A DNA stretch of 64,000 bases from the NCBI GenBank assembly GCA_025517525.1, contig JAOPJZ010000014.1:27648-91647 (forward strand). Direction: 5' to 3'. Position 1 is the first letter of the stretch; the number at the start of each line of letters is the position of its first letter. Below, piece by piece: positions 8,708 to 17,588 of the stretch. A program made the translations under genes and the position numbers. This DNA comes from Natronosalvus hydrolyticus (GTDB taxonomy: Archaea; Halobacteriota; Halobacteria; Halobacteriales; Natrialbaceae). Under the pieces are notes generated by a model that had not been told where the DNA came from, did no database searches, and saw nothing but the letters and a program-made list of their open reading frames with translations.

Positions 8708-9799
8708 TCAGGTATCACTCGAGTCGTCGCCATCCCCGTGTAACAGACAGCGGCTGTCGTGGTCGGCACCGACGTCGACGAGTGAAGGCTCGTCGCTCGA
8801 GCAGGCGTCGATTGCCCGATGACACCGCGGATGGAACGAACAGCCCGATGGGGGATCGGACGGATCGGGCGTTTCACCACGGATCTGTATCTTCTCGGGT
8901 TTGAGTTCGGCCTCGGATTGTTCGACGATCGGAATGGCCGAGAGTAACTGTTCGGTGTAGGGATTCTGGGGCGACCGGAAGAGTTCCGCTGCGTTGGCTC
9001 TCTCCATGAACTTACCGAGATACATCACGCCGATTCGATCAGCGATGTTTTTCGTCAGGCTCAGGTCGTGGGTGATGAGTAGATACGAGAGATTCAGATC
9101 CCGTTGGAGTTCCTCGAGCAGGGCAATAACCTTCGCCTGAACGCTCACGTCGAGTGCGCTCGTCGGCTCGTCGAGCACGAGCAACGTCGGATTCAGGGTG
9201 AGCGCTCGAGCGATAGCGACCCGTTGTTTTTGGCCGCCGGATAGCTCGTTGGGGTACCGATACAGGAAGTCTACGGGGAGATCGACCCGCTTGAGCAGCG
9301 ATTTGACGCGCTCGCTTCGCTCGGCTTTCGATCCGATGTCGTGAACGATCAGCGGTTCGGCGACGATGTCTTTGATTCGCTTGCGCGGATTCAATGACGA
9401 CGTCGGATCCTGGTAAACCACCTGTATCTCACGTCTGATCGGTTTCAACTCGCGTTCACCGAGACTCGAGATATCGGTCCCATCGAACTCGACGGTGCCG
9501 GACGTGGGGGCGTGCAACCGGGCAATCGTTTTCCCGAGCGTCGTCTTCCCACAGCCGGATTCGCCGACGATGGCGTACGTTTCGCCACGGCGGACGTCGA
9601 ACGAGACGCCATCGACGGCTTTGACCTCGCCAACTTTGGTTTTGAAGAGACCACCCGTTATCGGATAGTACTTTTTCAGGTCTCGGACTTTGAGTACGGG
9701 ATCTTCCTCGAGGTGGGGATCCGACGCCGTATCGTTCGTTACCGTCTCGCCCGACGAGGCAGTACTGGCACTCGATGTGTCGGTATCCTGTGTCCTCAT
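8708..9799 (-). CDS. Dipeptide/oligopeptide ABC transporter ATP-binding protein (DppF type)
   Basis: A 363-residue ABC ATPase. Walker A is GESGCGKTTLGKT, the signature is LSGGQKQRVAIARAL, and Walker B is LLVLDEPTSALD, with the H-loop in LLITHDLSL. The C-terminal oligopeptide-transporter extension (IRGETPDPSDPPSGCSFHPR) contains the conserved Cys/His-rich stretch ending in CLLHGD. It is the last gene of a five-gene operon (binding protein, two permeases, two ATPases) and overlaps the preceding ATPase gene by 4 bases. It energises uptake of a small peptide or peptide-like solute. The neighbouring hydantoinase and racemase genes suggest the substrate could be a cyclic ureide, lactam or modified amino acid. 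Confidence 0.92.
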   Translation of the reverse strand: MRTQDTDTSSASTASSGETVTNDTASDPHLEEDPVLKVRDLKKYYPITGGLFKTKVGEVKAVDGVSFDVRRGETYAIVGESGCGKTTLGKTIARLHAPTSGTVEFDGTDISSLGERELKPIRREIQVVYQDPTSSLNPRKRIKDIVAEPLIVHDIGSKAERSERVKSLLKRVDLPVDFLYRYPNELSGGQKQRVAIARALTLNPTLLVLDEPTSALDVSVQAKVIALLEELQRDLNLSYLLITHDLSLTKNIADRIGVMYLGKFMERANAAELFRSPQNPYTEQLLSAIPIVEQSEAELKPEKIQIRGETPDPSDPPSGCSFHPRCHRAIDACSSDEPSLVDVGADHDSRCLLHGDGDDSSDT

Positions 9800-10986
9800 C
9801 TGTTCCCTCCGTCCGTCTGTCCGGATGTTGGCTCGTTCATTTCCGTTCGGTCCGCTGATTCGGCAGCCGTTTCGTCTCCGAGGGACGAGGACACCTCAGG
9901 ATGGTCCAGGGAGCCGCCCTCAAACTCGATTTCGGTCTGTGCGACCTCGAGGGCATCCTGAGCGTTCATCTGGTCGTCGTACAGGTAACAGGCGACCTGG
10001 TGCCCATCGGCCGGTTCGTACAGCGGCGGTTTCTCCCCGTCACAGACGCCATCCATGGCGGCCGGGCAGCGTGGGTGGAATCGACAGCCCTGTGGCGGTT
10101 CGGTGTAATCCGGGAGCAAGCCATCGATGCCCTCGCGCTGGAACGCGGTCAGTTTTGGGATGCTATCTATCAGTCCTCGGCTATAGGGATGCAGTGGCTC
10201 GTCGAGGATTTCGTCTCGCGTCCCGACTTCCGCGATTTCCCCGGCGTACATGACGTAAATCCGGTCGGCGATGCGACGGGCGACGCCGAGATTGTGCGTA
10301 ATATAGAGCATCGAAAGCCCTTCGCGGTCGATCTGTTCGCGCAATAGCTCGATCAACTGATCCTGGACGGTGACGTCGAGCGCCGTTGTCGGCTCGTCAG
10401 CGATGAGGAACTCCGGTTCGCCCAGCAATGCCATCGCGATGAGAACCCGCTGGCGCATTCCGCCGGAGAGCTCGACCGGATATCGGTCGAGAACGCCTTC
10501 GGGATCTGGAATCTGCAGTCGGTCGAGGAGTTCGATACTCCGTTCGCGCATCGCTTTCTCGTCTGCGCCACGACGGCCGAGAACGCTCTTTCCTAACTCG
10601 AGCCAGCCGACTTCCGTCTTGCCGTTGTAGGTCAACACGTCGCGCATCATTTCGCCGACGGTGAAGACGGGCGAGAGGCTCGTCATGGGGTCCTGGAAGA
10701 TCATCCCCATTGACTCGGCTTTGACGCGTTTGTGTGCGGGCGGGTCGCCCAGGAGTTCCTCGCCCCGATAGCGAAGTTCGCCGCCGGTGATTTCACCCGG
10801 TGGCTGGGGTAACATGCTCATGATCGTTTCCGCGGTGACGCTTTTCCCACAGCCGGACTCCCCGACGATGGCGACCGTTTCGCCCTCGTCGACGTGCAAA
10901 TCGACGCCGTTTATCACCTTCGACCGGCCGTCGTAGGTGTTGAAATCGACGTGCAGATCACTGATCTCGAGGAGGGGGTCGCTCAT
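9796..10986 (-). CDS. Dipeptide/oligopeptide ABC transporter ATP-binding protein (DppD type)
   Basis: A 396-residue ABC ATPase with Walker A GESGCGKSVTAE, signature LSGGMRQRVLIAMAL, Walker B FLIADEPTTALD and the C-terminal oligo_HPY region (GLLPDYTEPPQGCRFHPRCP). An insertion around residues 118-140 (TEVGWLELGKSVLGRRGADE) lengthens the helical subdomain. The last 60 residues form an acidic tail. It pairs with the DppF-type subunit downstream, with which it overlaps by 4 bases, to form the heterodimeric motor of the importer. Confidence 0.92.
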   Translation of the reverse strand: MSDPLLEISDLHVDFNTYDGRSKVINGVDLHVDEGETVAIVGESGCGKSVTAETIMSMLPQPPGEITGGELRYRGEELLGDPPAHKRVKAESMGMIFQDPMTSLSPVFTVGEMMRDVLTYNGKTEVGWLELGKSVLGRRGADEKAMRERSIELLDRLQIPDPEGVLDRYPVELSGGMRQRVLIAMALLGEPEFLIADEPTTALDVTVQDQLIELLREQIDREGLSMLYITHNLGVARRIADRIYVMYAGEIAEVGTRDEILDEPLHPYSRGLIDSIPKLTAFQREGIDGLLPDYTEPPQGCRFHPRCPAAMDGVCDGEKPPLYEPADGHQVACYLYDDQMNAQDALEVAQTEIEFEGGSLDHPEVSSSLGDETAAESADRTEMNEPTSGQTDGGNR

Positions 10987-11018
10987 CTCGAGTCACCTCG
11001 TGTTTGGAAGGATCCCAT

Positions 11019-11924
11019 TTACTTCACCTCCACGTCGAAGACGTCTCGAAGGCCGTCACCGAGCAAGTTGAATCCAAGGACGGCGATGAAAATCGCCAGT
11101 CCGGGGAACGTCGAGTACCACCACTGGGCTGGGAGGTAGACGCGTCCTTCGCTGATCATCGTTCCCCACTCTGGAGTCGGGGGCTGGGCTCCCAGTCCGA
11201 GGAAGCCGAGTCCCGCTCCGATCAGGATGGCGTACCCCATGTCGAGGCTGAATTTGACCGTAATCGGTGCCAACACGTTCGGCAGGATTTCGCGAAACAT
11301 GATTCGGATTCGGCTTGCCCCAATGCCGCGACTGGCTTCGACGAACTGTTCTTCGCGAACGGAGACCACTTCGCCGTAGACCAGTCGTGCGTACCAGGGC
11401 CACCAGACGATGGCGATGGCAATCATTGCGTTTCGTAAACTCGGCTGTAGCGGCACGGCCACAGCAAGCGCGAGGACGAGCGGCGGTACGGAGAGGAACA
11501 CGTCCGTAATTCGCATGAGAAGCGTTCCGAGTGCGCCACCGACGTATCCGGCCACGAGGCCAACTGGGACGCCGATACCGATGGCGAACGTGAGGACGAA
11601 GACCCCGAGAACCAGCGAGTATCGGGTCCCGAAGATAACTCTTGAGAGGATGTCACGGCCCGCTTGATCCGTCCCAAACGGGTGTTCCCAGCTCGGTTCC
11701 GCAAACCGGTTCGCGAAGTCGACGGCGGGTTCACCCATGTAGCCGGCGTCCTGTGGATGGCGAGCAATATACGGGGCGAAGACGGCAATAAATACCAGCC
11801 CCAGAATAATGGCAAGGCCGGCCAGCGAGAGTGGATTCTGTCGGAATCGGTACGCGATTCGTTTCGCGCTTTCGATCCGGTTTTCCATCGCCTCGGATCG
11901 GTTCTCCGATGTAAGCGTCCCCAT
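11019..11924 (-). CDS. Dipeptide/oligopeptide ABC transporter permease (DppC type)
   Basis: A 301-residue inner-membrane permease with about six membrane segments, starting with LSLAGLAIILGLVFIAVFAP. The cytoplasmic EAA loop that docks the ATPases is visible as EASRGIGASRIRIMFREI. A large extracytoplasmic loop (HPFGTDQAGRDILSRVIFG) is diagnostic of the DppC/OppC subgroup. The start codon overlaps the stop of the DppB-type gene by one base, indicating translational coupling. It forms the translocation channel with DppB. Confidence 0.92.
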   Translation of the reverse strand: MGTLTSENRSEAMENRIESAKRIAYRFRQNPLSLAGLAIILGLVFIAVFAPYIARHPQDAGYMGEPAVDFANRFAEPSWEHPFGTDQAGRDILSRVIFGTRYSLVLGVFVLTFAIGIGVPVGLVAGYVGGALGTLLMRITDVFLSVPPLVLALAVAVPLQPSLRNAMIAIAIVWWPWYARLVYGEVVSVREEQFVEASRGIGASRIRIMFREILPNVLAPITVKFSLDMGYAILIGAGLGFLGLGAQPPTPEWGTMISEGRVYLPAQWWYSTFPGLAIFIAVLGFNLLGDGLRDVFDVEVK

Positions 11925-12937
11925 TACTCGTCACCTCCGTAGCGGACCCGTGGATCGAAGTAGCCGTACATGATGTCGACCACCATGTTCGCGATGATGT
12001 AGACCAGGCCAACGACCAGGGTTACGCCGACGATAGCGTTGATGTCGTTCTCGAGGATTGCGGTGACGCCGTAGCGAGCCATACCCGGCCAGGCGAAGAC
12101 GATTTCGATGAGAAATGCCGATCCGATCAGGAAACCGTAATCGAGAGCGATGATCGTCAGCGTCGCTGCAAACGAGGACTTCAAGACGTACTTGTAGGCG
12201 ATGAGTTTCGCCGGGATACCCGACGTCTCGAGGGCGTGAACGTAGTCTTTGTTGAACTCTTCGATGAAACTCGAGCGGGTCATTCGTGCGATGTCGGCCA
12301 TGGGTGCGAGTGCGAGGGTAAAGGCGGGGAGTACGAGGTGAGCGAGGGCGCTACGAAACGCCGCGAAGTCGGTCGCGATGAGACTATCGACGAGCATGAG
12401 CCCGGTGATACGGGGTGGAGCCGTGGCGATGCGCCCGGTTGCTGGGAGCCAGCCCATGTAGAACGCAAAGAGGAGCTGGAGTAAGATAGCGACCCAGAAC
12501 GCCGGCATCGAGACGCCGAAAAACGCAAAGAGCCTCCCAGCGTTGTCCTCGAAGCGATCTTTGTTCTGTCCGGCGATGATACCGAGCGGGACGCCGAAGA
12601 GAACGGCGATAGTCATCCCAACCGTGATCAGTTCAAACGTTGCCGGGAAGAAATACACGAGGTCTGCCGCGACGTTCCGATTCGTCGTCAGCGAGATACC
12701 CATATCTCCCTGGAACAGCCCGGCCATGTAGTTGAGATACTGTACGACGACCGGATCGTTCAATCCCATCTGGTCCCGAAGCGATTGAACCGCTTCGTCA
12801 GACGCGCGTGGTCCGAGTGCCAGGCGAGCAGGGTCACCGGGCAGCACTCGCGCGAGGAAAAATATCAGCATCGAGAGGCCGATGAAGACCGGTATCCCCG
12901 ATAGGATTCGCCTGAGTACGTAGCTTTTAAAACCCAT
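11924..12937 (-). CDS. Dipeptide/oligopeptide ABC transporter permease (DppB type)
   Basis: A 337-residue membrane permease with the DppB/OppB N-terminal segment (LRRILSGIPVFIGLSMLIFF) and the signature LPGDPARLALGPRAS. The EAA docking loop appears as ALETSGIPAKLIAYKYVLK. About six membrane helices follow the usual pattern. It is the second gene of the operon, 31 bases behind the solute-binding protein gene, and overlaps the DppC-type gene by one base. Confidence 0.92.
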   Translation of the reverse strand: MGFKSYVLRRILSGIPVFIGLSMLIFFLARVLPGDPARLALGPRASDEAVQSLRDQMGLNDPVVVQYLNYMAGLFQGDMGISLTTNRNVAADLVYFFPATFELITVGMTIAVLFGVPLGIIAGQNKDRFEDNAGRLFAFFGVSMPAFWVAILLQLLFAFYMGWLPATGRIATAPPRITGLMLVDSLIATDFAAFRSALAHLVLPAFTLALAPMADIARMTRSSFIEEFNKDYVHALETSGIPAKLIAYKYVLKSSFAATLTIIALDYGFLIGSAFLIEIVFAWPGMARYGVTAILENDINAIVGVTLVVGLVYIIANMVVDIMYGYFDPRVRYGGDE

Positions 12938-12968
12938 TTATCAATATGGTGGTAGTTAGACGGACGCG

Positions 12969-14651
12969 TTACCCCTGGTTGTACAGTCGCCAGAAGGCCT
13001 TCGAATAGCCGACGAGGCCGTTATCGACGTAGCCGCCAACCCGGTTGTTGATGCCGTACAGTTCCGCTTCGTTGACGACGAACAGTGCGGGTGCGTCCTC
13101 GGTCATCAGCTCTTGCACTTCTTCGTACATCTCGATTCGTGCGTCCTGATCGATCTCGGTGCGGGCGTCGTCCAGGAGTTGATCGACCTGTTCGTTGTGA
13201 TACCACGAGGCGCTCTCCCAGCTACCATGGGAATCCGAGTGCCAGGCAGGGTAGAGGAACGTGTCCGGGTCGACGTACGAGAACGACAAATAAATCGCGT
13301 GCATGTCGGACGTCGATTCCGGATCGGTGACCATGTCTGTAATACGGGTCCATGGCGCACCCTCGAGTTCGAGAGTGATGCCCAGTTCGGCCAGGTTCGT
13401 TTGCATCAAGAGGCCGATGTTTTCGGTCACGGTGAGACCGCTGACGTAGGTGTAAGTCAGTTCGATGTCCTCACCATCGTATGGCGACTCATCGAGGTAG
13501 GCCTGGGCCTGGTCGAGATCACGGTCGTAGAGCGTCACGTCGCTGTTGTGGCCCCACATCGCGTCCGGTAGTGGACCCTGCAACCGTTCGGCGTTGCCCT
13601 CGAGGATGTCGTCGACGATCGTTTCGTAATCGACGGCGTAGGAGATGGCTTTTCGGACGTTCACGTCGTCGAGTGGCTCGCGCTGGTTGTGCATGAACAC
13701 GTACAGCGGAGAGAATGTGACCTCGTCGCTCACCGATGCATGATCCATCGATTCGATCTCCTGGTAGGTCTGCAGTGAGAGCCACTCATCGGTGATATCT
13801 GCCTCTTGACTCCCCATCATTCCGTTGATCGTCCCTTCTTCGGGAACGATTTCCATGACGACTTCGTCGAACGGGTCCCCACCGTCGGGCCACTCGCCCC
13901 ACCAGTCGTCGTTTCGCTCGAGAACGAGGCGCTCGTTACGAACGTGTTCGACGAGCTGGTACGGGCCGCTGCCAGCATCGTTGTCCTGGAGCCAGTCCTC
14001 GTCGTTGGCTTCGACTTCCGCTTCGTTGACGATCGGGTGGTATGGCAGTGTGAAAATGAACGGGGCGAACGTGCGGTCGGTTTCTATCTCGACGGTTGTC
14101 TCGTCGACAGCGCTCACACCGTCGGGTGAGAGCGTTCCGGCCCACATCCAGGACATACCCATCTGCATCTCCATCATTCGAGTGATGGAGTAAACGACGT
14201 CGTCGGCGGTCACCGGATCGCCGTTGTGGAAGGTCGCATCGTCACGCAACGTGAATTCGTAGGTCTGGTCGTCGTCGGCGACGTCCCATTCGACGACGAG
14301 ACCGTCGACGAGTTCCGGCGGTGTGTCGTCGGAGTACATCATGAGCGAGTCGTAGACGTTGACCGCATAGATGTTCTCGAAGTTATCGGACACCCCCATC
14401 GGGTCGATGGTACTCGGGGCTATCGTCGTCGCGTACACGAGTGACGAATCGTCATCCTCTCCGTTTCCGTTCCCGTTCCCATTTCCGTTCCCGGTTCCGT
14501 TACCATTGTCGTCGTCGTCAATTCCCTCTTCGGGTTCCTCACCTGCACACCCAGCAACCGTGACGGCAAGCCCAGTTGCACCGGCGTACGTGAGCATTTT
14601 CCGCCTCGTTACACCCTTCTTCTCCCCTGAGGATTCGTTAGTACGTCTCAT
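12969..14651 (-). CDS. ABC transporter solute-binding lipoprotein (SBP family 5)
   Basis: A 560-residue extracellular solute-binding protein of family 5 (dipeptide/nickel/oligopeptide type). The N-terminus has a twin-arginine motif (VTRRKMLTYAG) and a lipobox ending AGC (Cys about 35), followed by a Gly/Asn/Asp-rich low-complexity linker typical of haloarchaeal lipoproteins. Family signatures include VEWDVADDDQTYEFTLRDDA, FHNGDPVTADDVVYS and VRKAISYAVDYETIV. It captures the substrate for the importer encoded directly downstream. A TTATAAAC box at about 14682-14689 suggests transcription starting just before the ATG. The ligand is not predictable from sequence. Confidence 0.92.
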   Translation of the reverse strand: MRRTNESSGEKKGVTRRKMLTYAGATGLAVTVAGCAGEEPEEGIDDDDNGNGTGNGNGNGNGNGEDDDSSLVYATTIAPSTIDPMGVSDNFENIYAVNVYDSLMMYSDDTPPELVDGLVVEWDVADDDQTYEFTLRDDATFHNGDPVTADDVVYSITRMMEMQMGMSWMWAGTLSPDGVSAVDETTVEIETDRTFAPFIFTLPYHPIVNEAEVEANDEDWLQDNDAGSGPYQLVEHVRNERLVLERNDDWWGEWPDGGDPFDEVVMEIVPEEGTINGMMGSQEADITDEWLSLQTYQEIESMDHASVSDEVTFSPLYVFMHNQREPLDDVNVRKAISYAVDYETIVDDILEGNAERLQGPLPDAMWGHNSDVTLYDRDLDQAQAYLDESPYDGEDIELTYTYVSGLTVTENIGLLMQTNLAELGITLELEGAPWTRITDMVTDPESTSDMHAIYLSFSYVDPDTFLYPAWHSDSHGSWESASWYHNEQVDQLLDDARTEIDQDARIEMYEEVQELMTEDAPALFVVNEAELYGINNRVGGYVDNGLVGYSKAFWRLYNQG

Positions 14652-14998
14652 GTTATATTATACCGCACACAAAACGTTTATAACTTTCGGCGATTCGTTC
14701 TCTTCGAAGCCAACTGATAGATGTTCTGTTGAACGTTGATTACGATATGAGTTATACATTCGTGGTACCTCGAGGGATTTGGGGCGTAGCCAGTGGCGAA
14801 TCGTTCGTTTTCTCGAGGCGACGATTCGAGTAGACGCGCAGGATCGCCCTCGTCCATTCACAGGCGGTCGATGCGGATACCCCGACCACACGGGCCAGGG
14901 TCATTGATGTCGCCTCTTTCAGAGGAATTGTTGTCGTCTCACTGGTCAGCGATCGGCCCGATCCGTCCCGGGCGGGTAATCAGTTCCATCTAACCCTA
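14652..14998. other. Intergenic region upstream of the ABC operon
   Basis: About 350 bases between the solute-binding protein gene and the racemase gene, both on the minus strand. It contains the promoter of the ABC operon (TATA about 14682-14689). I see no convincing gene in the rest. Confidence 0.5.
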
Positions 14999-15781
14999 TC
15001 AGTCGTTCCAGACGCCTCGAGTCTGATAGTCGTCGCTGATTCCCCACGCCTCGATCTCTTCGGCGCGTGGCGATTCGTAGCCGCCGATCTTGCTGTGTGT
15101 CCAGCCCAGGTCAGCGAGTTCGGCCTGTAGCTCGGCGAATTTGAACGGTGCGGTGACGGCATCCAGCACGGGCACGCCAAGTTCATCCTGTAGCGTTTCG
15201 TGAAAACCGTACTCGGCGGTGCAGCCGAGAATGACCACTTCAGCGTGGTCTTCTTCGATGGCCGCTCGGGCGGCTTCGGTAAGCCGTTCTCTGGTACACT
15301 CCGGATCGGCCTGGAAATCCAACACACCGAGATCGACGGGGCGGAACGAGGCCAGCCGATCGCCGAATCCGTACCGTTCGATGGTGGTTCGCATCTGTGG
15401 AATCCACTTGCGACGGCCGACGACGACGGAGAACGTATCACCCATCGTCGATGCAAGGTGCGTGGTCGCCTGGGCAGGCCCCATCACGGGCATCGAGTCG
15501 GAGACTTCGCGGGCTTCCTCGAGGCCGAGGTCGTAGAAACAGCCGATAACGGTGGCGTCGACGCCGTCGTTTTCGGCCTCTTTGACCAGGTGCAACACGT
15601 CGGTCAGAACGAGTGATTCGTAGTAGTGGTACTCGACGTGGTGTGGGCCGCGGTCGAGGCTCACGGTTTCGACGGTGCTCGAATCGCGTTTCACGTCGTT
15701 CAACAGGGCTTCGATGTCGCCGCTAAAGTCGTCGTGGCCGACGGGGTCAATCCATCTGATCGTGGTTTCGGTGGAACTCAT
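14999..15781 (-). CDS. Aspartate/glutamate/hydantoin racemase family protein
   Basis: 260 residues of the Asp/Glu/hydantoin racemase fold. The two expected catalytic cysteines are visible in VIGCFYDLG (about residue 81) and VILGCTAEYGF (about residue 185). A conserved segment MPVMGPAQATTHLAS lies between them. Members racemise hydantoins, allantoin or Asp/Glu, or act as maleate isomerases and decarboxylases. Position decides the best guess: the gene follows hyuB and hyuA with a 7-base gap in the same orientation, so a hydantoin-type racemase (HyuE-like) feeding the neighbouring hydantoinase is plausible. Substrate is inferred only. Confidence 0.83.
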   Translation of the reverse strand: MSSTETTIRWIDPVGHDDFSGDIEALLNDVKRDSSTVETVSLDRGPHHVEYHYYESLVLTDVLHLVKEAENDGVDATVIGCFYDLGLEEAREVSDSMPVMGPAQATTHLASTMGDTFSVVVGRRKWIPQMRTTIERYGFGDRLASFRPVDLGVLDFQADPECTRERLTEAARAAIEEDHAEVVILGCTAEYGFHETLQDELGVPVLDAVTAPFKFAELQAELADLGWTHSKIGGYESPRAEEIEAWGISDDYQTRGVWND

Positions 15782-15788
15782 AGTTGTC

Positions 15789-17588
15789 TCACTTCGTCTC
15801 GTGTTCGCTCGCTTCGCTCTCGTTTCGTTTCTCCGCTCGGAGGCTTTCGGTTGCTGCGTCGTCTATCTCGTCCGAGTTCGTGATGACCACGCCATAGACG
15901 TCTCGAGCGATCTCGGGGGTGATGTACTCGTCACGGTAGTCCTCGAGGACGCGCTTGGGGTCACGCTCGAGTGGGTCGCCCCAGCCGCCGCCCGAACTGG
16001 TGACCAGTCTGGCGGTTTCGCCGTCAGCGAGAGGTTCGTTAGTCAGCTTGGACGCCCGTTCGACCGAGCCGTCGTTTCGCAACAGTTCGATGTAGTTGCC
16101 GTCCCCTTTCTGCCCGCCGTCGACACTCCAGGGTGGATACTCCGACCGGCCGAACGAGGCGGTGATGAAGCCGCCGCTTTCGTTGTACATCGTGTAGTCT
16201 TGCACGAGTCCGGTCCCTGCACGGAAGCGACCGTGACCGGCCTCCTGTGGGGTGTCGAGAGCGAACTGGCCGAACAACAGTGGAAACCGAGTCTCCATGA
16301 TTTCGACGGGCATTTCGAGGGTGTCGCCGTCGCCAGCACAGACGAGAACGTCGGCCCCGTCTCTGTCGGCGCAGGCTCCCCATCCACCGGGCTGTGGCTC
16401 GATAACGAGGAAATCGTCGCCCGTACGCTCGTCTGTTCCCCCGACGATGGTCGCACAGACGCTCGTGAAGTGTCCCGCCGAGAGTTTGTCGGGCAGGTGT
16501 GGGGCGAGTGCCTTCCAGGGTAATTCGGCGGCCATCGCCGAGGACTCCCAGTCGGTCCCGATGGGGGCGGGTTTGGTCGCGTTGAGTACGGTTCCTTCGG
16601 GGATAATCACCTCGAGCGGTTCGAAAAAGCCCTCGTTGGTCGGCGCGCTCGGCAACGTGATTGCCTGGAAGAACGACCGGACATCGCTGATACTCGCGGC
16701 GTACGGAGAGTTGACCGGCCCTTCCGTTTCGGGGTCGGTGCCGGTGTAGTCGAGGGTGACCGTCTCGTCGGTGATCGTCACTTCACACTCAACGTGGATC
16801 GGTTCGTCAGTGATGCCATCGTCGTCGAGATAATCCTGGGCGTGGTAGGTCCCGTTTGGCAACGCTTCGACGGCGTCACGGACGAGGTCGTGGCCGTACT
16901 CGAGCCAGGCATCCACGGCCGTCTCGAGCGTGTCCCATCCGTACTCCCGAGCGATGTCCTGGACGCGCTCGACGCCGACGTCGAGGGAGGCTTTCTGAGC
17001 TTGCATATCACCGAGTGTCATCTCGGGCATGCGGGTGTTCGCTGCGACGATGTCGGCGACCGCTTCGTTCTCGACGCCGCCGTCGTAGAGTTTTACCATC
17101 GGGTACTGAATTCCTTCCTGGAAGATGCTGGTCGCATCGGTCGTCCACGAACCGGGGTCTTTGCCACCGATGTCCGTCCAGTGTGCCTTTGAAGCGAGGA
17201 ACATGACGGGTTCGTCCCGCCCATCGCCCTCGAGAAAGACCGGGGCAACCATCGCGACGTCGTTCAGATGGGTGCCGCCGTGGTAGTCGTTGAGCATGAC
17301 CACGTCTCCGGGTTCGAACCCATCGCGGCCGAACTTCTCGACGGTATCGGCGACGCAGAATTTCAACGTCCCGAGGAATCCCGGGACGCCGTTGGCCTGC
17401 GCGACGACGTTCCCGTCGATGTCGACGATTCCCGTGGCGTAGTCGAGCGTCTCGTAGATGACGCTCGATTTGGCGGTTCGGCCGAGGTTGATGAACGACT
17501 CCTCGGCAGCACTTTGCAAAGCGTTGGTGATGACCTCTCGAGTGAACGGATCGAGACTCTCTTCCGGTCTGTTTGTCTGGTGACTCAT
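15789..17588 (-). CDS. hyuB: Hydantoinase B/oxoprolinase family subunit (pair 1)
   Basis: A 599-residue HyuB-type subunit, partner of HyuA in ATP-dependent opening of hydantoins or 5-oxoproline (or in acetone/acetophenone carboxylase relatives). Recognisable stretches are VMLNDYHGGTHLNDVAMVAP, KAHWTDIGGKDPGSW near residue 140, and the glycine-rich C-terminal TSSGGGWGDPLERDPKRVLE. It overlaps hyuA by 4 bases and is followed by the racemase gene, forming one operon. The nearest family members act on N-methylhydantoin, 5-oxoproline or related lactams; the exact substrate is not resolved. The C-terminal ~30 residues are strongly charged. Confidence 0.9.
   Translation of the reverse strand: MSHQTNRPEESLDPFTREVITNALQSAAEESFINLGRTAKSSVIYETLDYATGIVDIDGNVVAQANGVPGFLGTLKFCVADTVEKFGRDGFEPGDVVMLNDYHGGTHLNDVAMVAPVFLEGDGRDEPVMFLASKAHWTDIGGKDPGSWTTDATSIFQEGIQYPMVKLYDGGVENEAVADIVAANTRMPEMTLGDMQAQKASLDVGVERVQDIAREYGWDTLETAVDAWLEYGHDLVRDAVEALPNGTYHAQDYLDDDGITDEPIHVECEVTITDETVTLDYTGTDPETEGPVNSPYAASISDVRSFFQAITLPSAPTNEGFFEPLEVIIPEGTVLNATKPAPIGTDWESSAMAAELPWKALAPHLPDKLSAGHFTSVCATIVGGTDERTGDDFLVIEPQPGGWGACADRDGADVLVCAGDGDTLEMPVEIMETRFPLLFGQFALDTPQEAGHGRFRAGTGLVQDYTMYNESGGFITASFGRSEYPPWSVDGGQKGDGNYIELLRNDGSVERASKLTNEPLADGETARLVTSSGGGWGDPLERDPKRVLEDYRDEYITPEIARDVYGVVITNSDEIDDAATESLRAEKRNESEASEHETK

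Noticed and set aside
15675..16523. Long plus-strand frames opposite hyuB and other GC-rich genes
   Set aside because: They mirror real genes on the other strand and have no promoter or domain of their own.
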